This document shows positions 60,561 to 64,000 of a DNA stretch of 64,000 nt, piece by piece. Source of the DNA: Eucommia ulmoides (taxonomy: Eukaryota; Streptophyta; Magnoliopsida; Garryales; Eucommiaceae); contig CM028338.1 in the NCBI GenBank assembly GCA_016647705.1, positions 22,899,577 through 22,963,576 of the forward strand, given 5' to 3'. Both the position numbers and the translations under genes were made by a program. Positions within the stretch are counted from its first letter, which is position 1. Each line of letters starts with the position of its first letter. The notes beneath the pieces are model-generated. The model had not been told where the DNA came from, did no database searches, and saw only the letters and a program-made list of their open reading frames with translations.

Positions 60561-61239
60561 AAAATTATTGGTTGAACCCACAATTAGCGGTAATCTACCA
60601 ATAAACCCCGCTCCTTTATTACCGAACAGAGCAGTCCCTCACCGGTTTTACTGTGCACCGATCAGTCCTAAATTCGTCAGACTTAAATTTTTCGGTGACC
60701 AATTTGCCCCTTCATTATACACGCAACGAGATTCCATTCTTGAATCGGTGTTTTAGTTGCGGAAACATACTACAAATATCAAATCATGCAAAATTTCCTA
60801 ATATACGTATATTTCGAATTTCAAAATCAAGAAATCGTTGTGGACGCAGCGATAACGATCGAATCAGAGCAGCTATGGAAAGGCAAATGATATATCATTC
60901 CGAGCCGAGCAACAGCAGGTAACACCTATTCTCATTGATATGTGTCAATCGTAGTGATTTTACAGACATCTTTATATCATAGTTAAGGTTTCGATAGTAA
61001 TGTGTATAAAGATCTTGTTTTTTTCTTTGATGAAGTGTTTTGTTATCGAACATATGCATAGGAAAATGCATTTTACGAATGGATGATACAGTGTTTTTCG
61101 GTGCAGATCAACATATATAGTAGTTTTTTGGATGATTTAGGTTGATTCACATAGTTCACAGTGTGAAATATAACATACACACACAGCATATGCGAAATGA
61201 ATGCAGTACATAACGCACATAACGTTGCACTTATAGCGT

Positions 61240-61442
61240 GTTACATTCATATGGCGTGCTACATTTAACAAGGAAAAGGGGGGCGTGTTACATTTAACAA
61301 GGAAAAGGGGGGCGTGTTACATGTAACATTAACATAACGGTGTGTTATGTTTGATGTTATATGTAACATCATTAGGAAACCGGGGTGTGTTATATGTAAC
61401 ATCTACATAACGGTGTTTTATGTTTGATGTTACATGTAACAT
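61240..61442. repeat. GTTACATGTAAC-type repeats in the MULE leader
   Basis: Two adjacent units of about 29 bp, GCGTGTTACATTTAACAAGG plus AAAAGGGGG, are followed by longer units with ACATAACGGTGT(G/T)TTATGTTTGATGTTA(C/T)ATGTAACAT. The palindrome GTTACATGTAAC and variants recur. Confidence 0.75.
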
Positions 61443-61526
61443 ATTTATTTTTAGGGGAGAGAGGACAAAAAAACATGTTCTGATGGTTATTGGTATGTCA
61501 GCAGGGCGCATTTTTCGATAGCATGT

Positions 61527-63738
61527 ATGTGCAAGTATGAGGGGGTGACCACAATTTTGAGGATTGCTACCAATAACAGCATTAGCAATTTGTGTAATAA
61601 GATTGTAAGCAAATGGCCAGAATTAGCTAAGTCAAAATTTGACTTGCCATACGCATTGCATGGTCATCCTAACTGCGTGCTTGCTGACCAAAGCGATTTT
61701 GAGGAGATGTTGTTGCTAACAGCGCATATGAAGATTGAGCTGTTGGATATATGCATCCAGAAAAGACTGAATGATTCTAGTGGATCGAATGGTGCATCAA
61801 TAAGTGCTACTACCCCGTTAAACAGTAGTGGGGACAGCGAAAATGAATTTGACTACATAGGTAGTTATGGCAACATATTGCAACAGAGTAATGACAGGGC
61901 GTTATTGTCATCTCAGTGAGCTAATGAGATCCAAGAGGTGGGTCAAAAATTCAAAGGCAAAACAAGCGAATTCCGGAATGTATCGAAAAAATATGCAATT
62001 GAGATTGGATTCAATTTTTGTTACCTAAAAAACGACAAAGTGCGTGTGACAACTGCTTGTGCACTTAGAGAGGAAAAGAAATGCCTATGGTTCGTGCACG
62101 GATGTGTAATGTGTGAAAATAGTATATTCTACATCCGAAATGTGGTAAACGAACACACATGTGGGTCTGCTTTCCGCACAAACAAAAACAAACGAATGAG
62201 CTCGGAGATTATTTCTAGTTGTTTGAGTGATGACGTACGGACAAACCCGAAAACGCGTCATGTTGACGTTGTTGACAATTTCAAAAGGCAATATGGTCTT
62301 GAGATCTCATATCGCAACGCGTGGCTTGGTGTAGAAAAGGCCCGAAACAGCGTATTTGAAGATTATTCAGCATCATACGACCAATTACGGTGGTATGTTG
62401 ATAAATGGAGACAGACGAACCCCGGAAGTCATGTTACACTCGACTATGATGAGGAAACAGGACATTTCAGACATCTGTTTGTCGCATTCGAAGCATATAT
62501 TTACGGTTTCCGCTTTTGTCGACCGATGGTGTTCCTTGATGGAGCATTTCTTACTGACCGATATAAAGGGAATTTATTAGCTGCGACGGCAAAAAATGGC
62601 AACCAAGGTACTTTATGTAAATGTATTTTGTATTTAGTGTATAATACAACATTTTTTTCCTTGACATTCGCACGCGGAAACGTATGTTACATGTAACATA
62701 TGTGTACTGATTGAGTTTTTTGTGATTGGTTGTTTTGCAGGAATGTTCCCTATCGCATTTGCAATTGTTGACGTAGAAAACGATGAGAATTGGAATTGGT
62801 TTTTGTTTGAGTTCAGAAAGATTGTTGCGGCGGATCTTGTGATCACATTTATATCAGATCGGCACAATGGCATATTAGAGGGAGTACGGAATATATTCCC
62901 ACATTGCCATCATGCATACTGCCTATTGCATTTATAGATGAATCTGAGGGCTGCAATGGCTATGAGAAACACCACACTCAAGGAATTAATGATTCAAAAA
63001 TTGAACGGGTTAGCATATGCGCACACACCGGAAGTCTACAAAATGTTGTATGATCAGATAATGTACGACGGTGGAGAAAAAGTTCAGCGATTCATGCACA
63101 ATCTTTCTACAATGAAATTCAATAATGCATTTTTTCGGGGAAAACATTACGGTGAAATGACATCAAACATGACGGAATGTTTCAATTCTTGGGTAAGTGA
63201 ATATCGTCACTTGCCCGCAATATTATTGATTGACAAAATCAGAATACGGTGGATGAACTTGATGTCTGATAGGAGACAAGAATCAAAAAGTATGGATGAT
63301 GAGATCACATCGTTCTGGGATAACAAGTTGTGCGAAGTGATTAATGAAGGAAGAACGTGGAACATCAGCTCGTCTGGTGATGGGTTTTACAAGATTCATT
63401 CATCTCCATCAGTGTTAGTTGATACGGTAGGACGATCATGTTCGTGTAGACAATGGCAGATAAAGGGTTTCCCTTGCGTACACGGTTGTGCAGCGATTAA
63501 CAAGGGTGGATTGCCAACACATAAATACATAGAAGAATATTTTAGTGTGAATTTTTACAGTGAGACGTATTCGAGAGGTATATATGTAATCCCGACAATG
63601 GAACGACCTATGTGGGTTGAGAGCGAAGCAATTATATTATCACCATTGTCAAAGAAGCAACCGGGTCAGTTGAAGAAAGTAAGAATACCGTCAAGGGATG
63701 AGATAAAAGAGAGAAAGTGTGGGAGATGTGAAAAATAA
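61527..63738 (+). pseudogene. MULE transposase (MURA type), nearly complete
   Basis: Start at 61527 (MCKYEGVTTILRI). An N-terminal PB1-like segment (residues 1-90) is followed by the MuDR DNA-binding part (GFNFCYLKNDKVRV, HTCGSAFRTNKNKRMSS), the MULE core with catalytic Asp in FCRPMVFLDGAFLTDRYKG, Asp in VITFISDRHNGI (after a 133-bp GT-AG intron, 62608-62740) and the likely Glu in SNMTECFNSW. The SWIM zinc finger CSCRQWQIKGFPCVHGCAAI lies near 63.45 kb. The C-terminal knuckle is cut short: CGRCEK then TAA at 63736-63738, while a shifted frame just beyond reads RKTCKEPMV. Two in-frame nonsense codons (TGA 61917-61919, TAG 62935-62937) interrupt an otherwise sound frame. The first MULE's transposase (28833-32270) is a relative with many more lesions. 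Acts, when intact, at MULE ends in the nucleus. Confidence 0.85.
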
Positions 63739-64000
63739 GGAGACAGAACAGGAAGACATGCAAAGAGCCGATGGTGTAAGACAGTGTTATATCGTTGAGA
63801 TTCTTTTTTTGGATTCGAGAGTAGACAGTTGAATTTCATTTTTTATATTTTTTTAAAAATAAAAACAGATTTTTTAGATGTAATCATTGACATTATATTC
63901 AACAATGGAATAATAAATATTTTTTTACATTCCATATTTTTGTAATTTTTTTTTGATGAAGTCATTGATGTTACCTTTCAACACGGCAATAATGTGATGT
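63739..64000. other. Downstream of the second transposase
   Basis: AT-rich non-coding sequence to the window edge. A Ulp1-like partner would be expected beyond, if this copy has one. Confidence 0.4.

Larger units (their letters stand above)
60565..64000 (+). mobile_element. Second MULE, left end and transposase (runs off the window)
   Basis: The start is set near 60565, where an end-like region (GACCAATTTGCCCCTTCATT, AACCCCGCTCCTTTATTACC) recalls the left edge of the first MULE (CCGATTATGCCCCTAGG). A leader with repeats and a transposase on the plus strand follow. The right end is outside the window, so a target duplication and any Ulp1-like partner gene cannot be checked. Confidence 0.65.

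Noticed and set aside
1-64000. tRNA or rRNA genes, CRISPR arrays, bacterial or organellar inserts
   Set aside because: None seen. SINE heads resemble tRNA only loosely, and NIT4 has plant introns, so neither case supports such a call.

Overview
This is nuclear DNA of a flowering plant. It holds two spliced host genes, psaO (photosystem I subunit O) and a NIT4-type nitrilase, both split by plant-style GT-AG introns. They sit in AT-rich DNA packed with LTR retrotransposons, Mutator-like elements (MULEs), hAT and PIF-type small elements, TRIMs and SINEs. Nothing prokaryotic is present (no operon, CRISPR array or rRNA), and the species cannot be told from the sequence.

Layout. 1-10.9 kb: a decayed SIRE-like Ty1/copia fossil on the minus strand, split by a hAT element (838-1821) and, inside its LTR, by a 5.7-kb LTR element with no visible coding (4457-10179) that itself carries a solo LTR. 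11.7-14.2 kb: psaO, four exons, apparently intact, with a G-box upstream. 14.4-15.2 kb: two SINE-like copies. 15.5-33.3 kb: a large MULE with a Ulp1/SUMO-protease-like gene on the plus strand converging on a MURA-type transposase on the minus strand. This MULE was invaded by an Athila/Tat-like LTR element (17591-24655), which was itself invaded by a related solo LTR in reverse orientation (21359-22846), and by a PIF-type MITE in the transposase (29383-30533). 33.5-36.9 kb: a decayed Tat-lineage gypsy fossil holding a hAT MITE. 37.1-43.8 kb: a Ty3/gypsy chromovirus-like element (CRM-like) with both LTRs and a target duplication. 43.8-48.4 kb: non-coding repeats. 48.6-52.55 kb: NIT4 exons 2-5 on the minus strand, with TRIM elements in two introns. 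52.6-60.0 kb: a TRIM, and a terminal-inverted-repeat element split by a Ty1/copia element (54497-59846). 60.6-64.0 kb: a second MULE with a nearly full transposase reading frame, running off the right edge.

How the parts relate. The two host genes are independent: psaO acts in the thylakoid, NIT4 in cyanide/beta-cyanoalanine metabolism. Everything else is layered transposition, and target-site duplications date the layers relative to one another. The most interesting points are: inverted TRIM copies flanking NIT4 exon 3, which encodes the catalytic Lys and Cys; the absence of a NIT4 first exon in more than 11 kb of upstream sequence; a recurring palindrome centred on GATATC throughout the non-coding parts of the Ulp1 MULE; and two related LTR families that carry inverted repeats with the same arms but different centres at the same LTR position.
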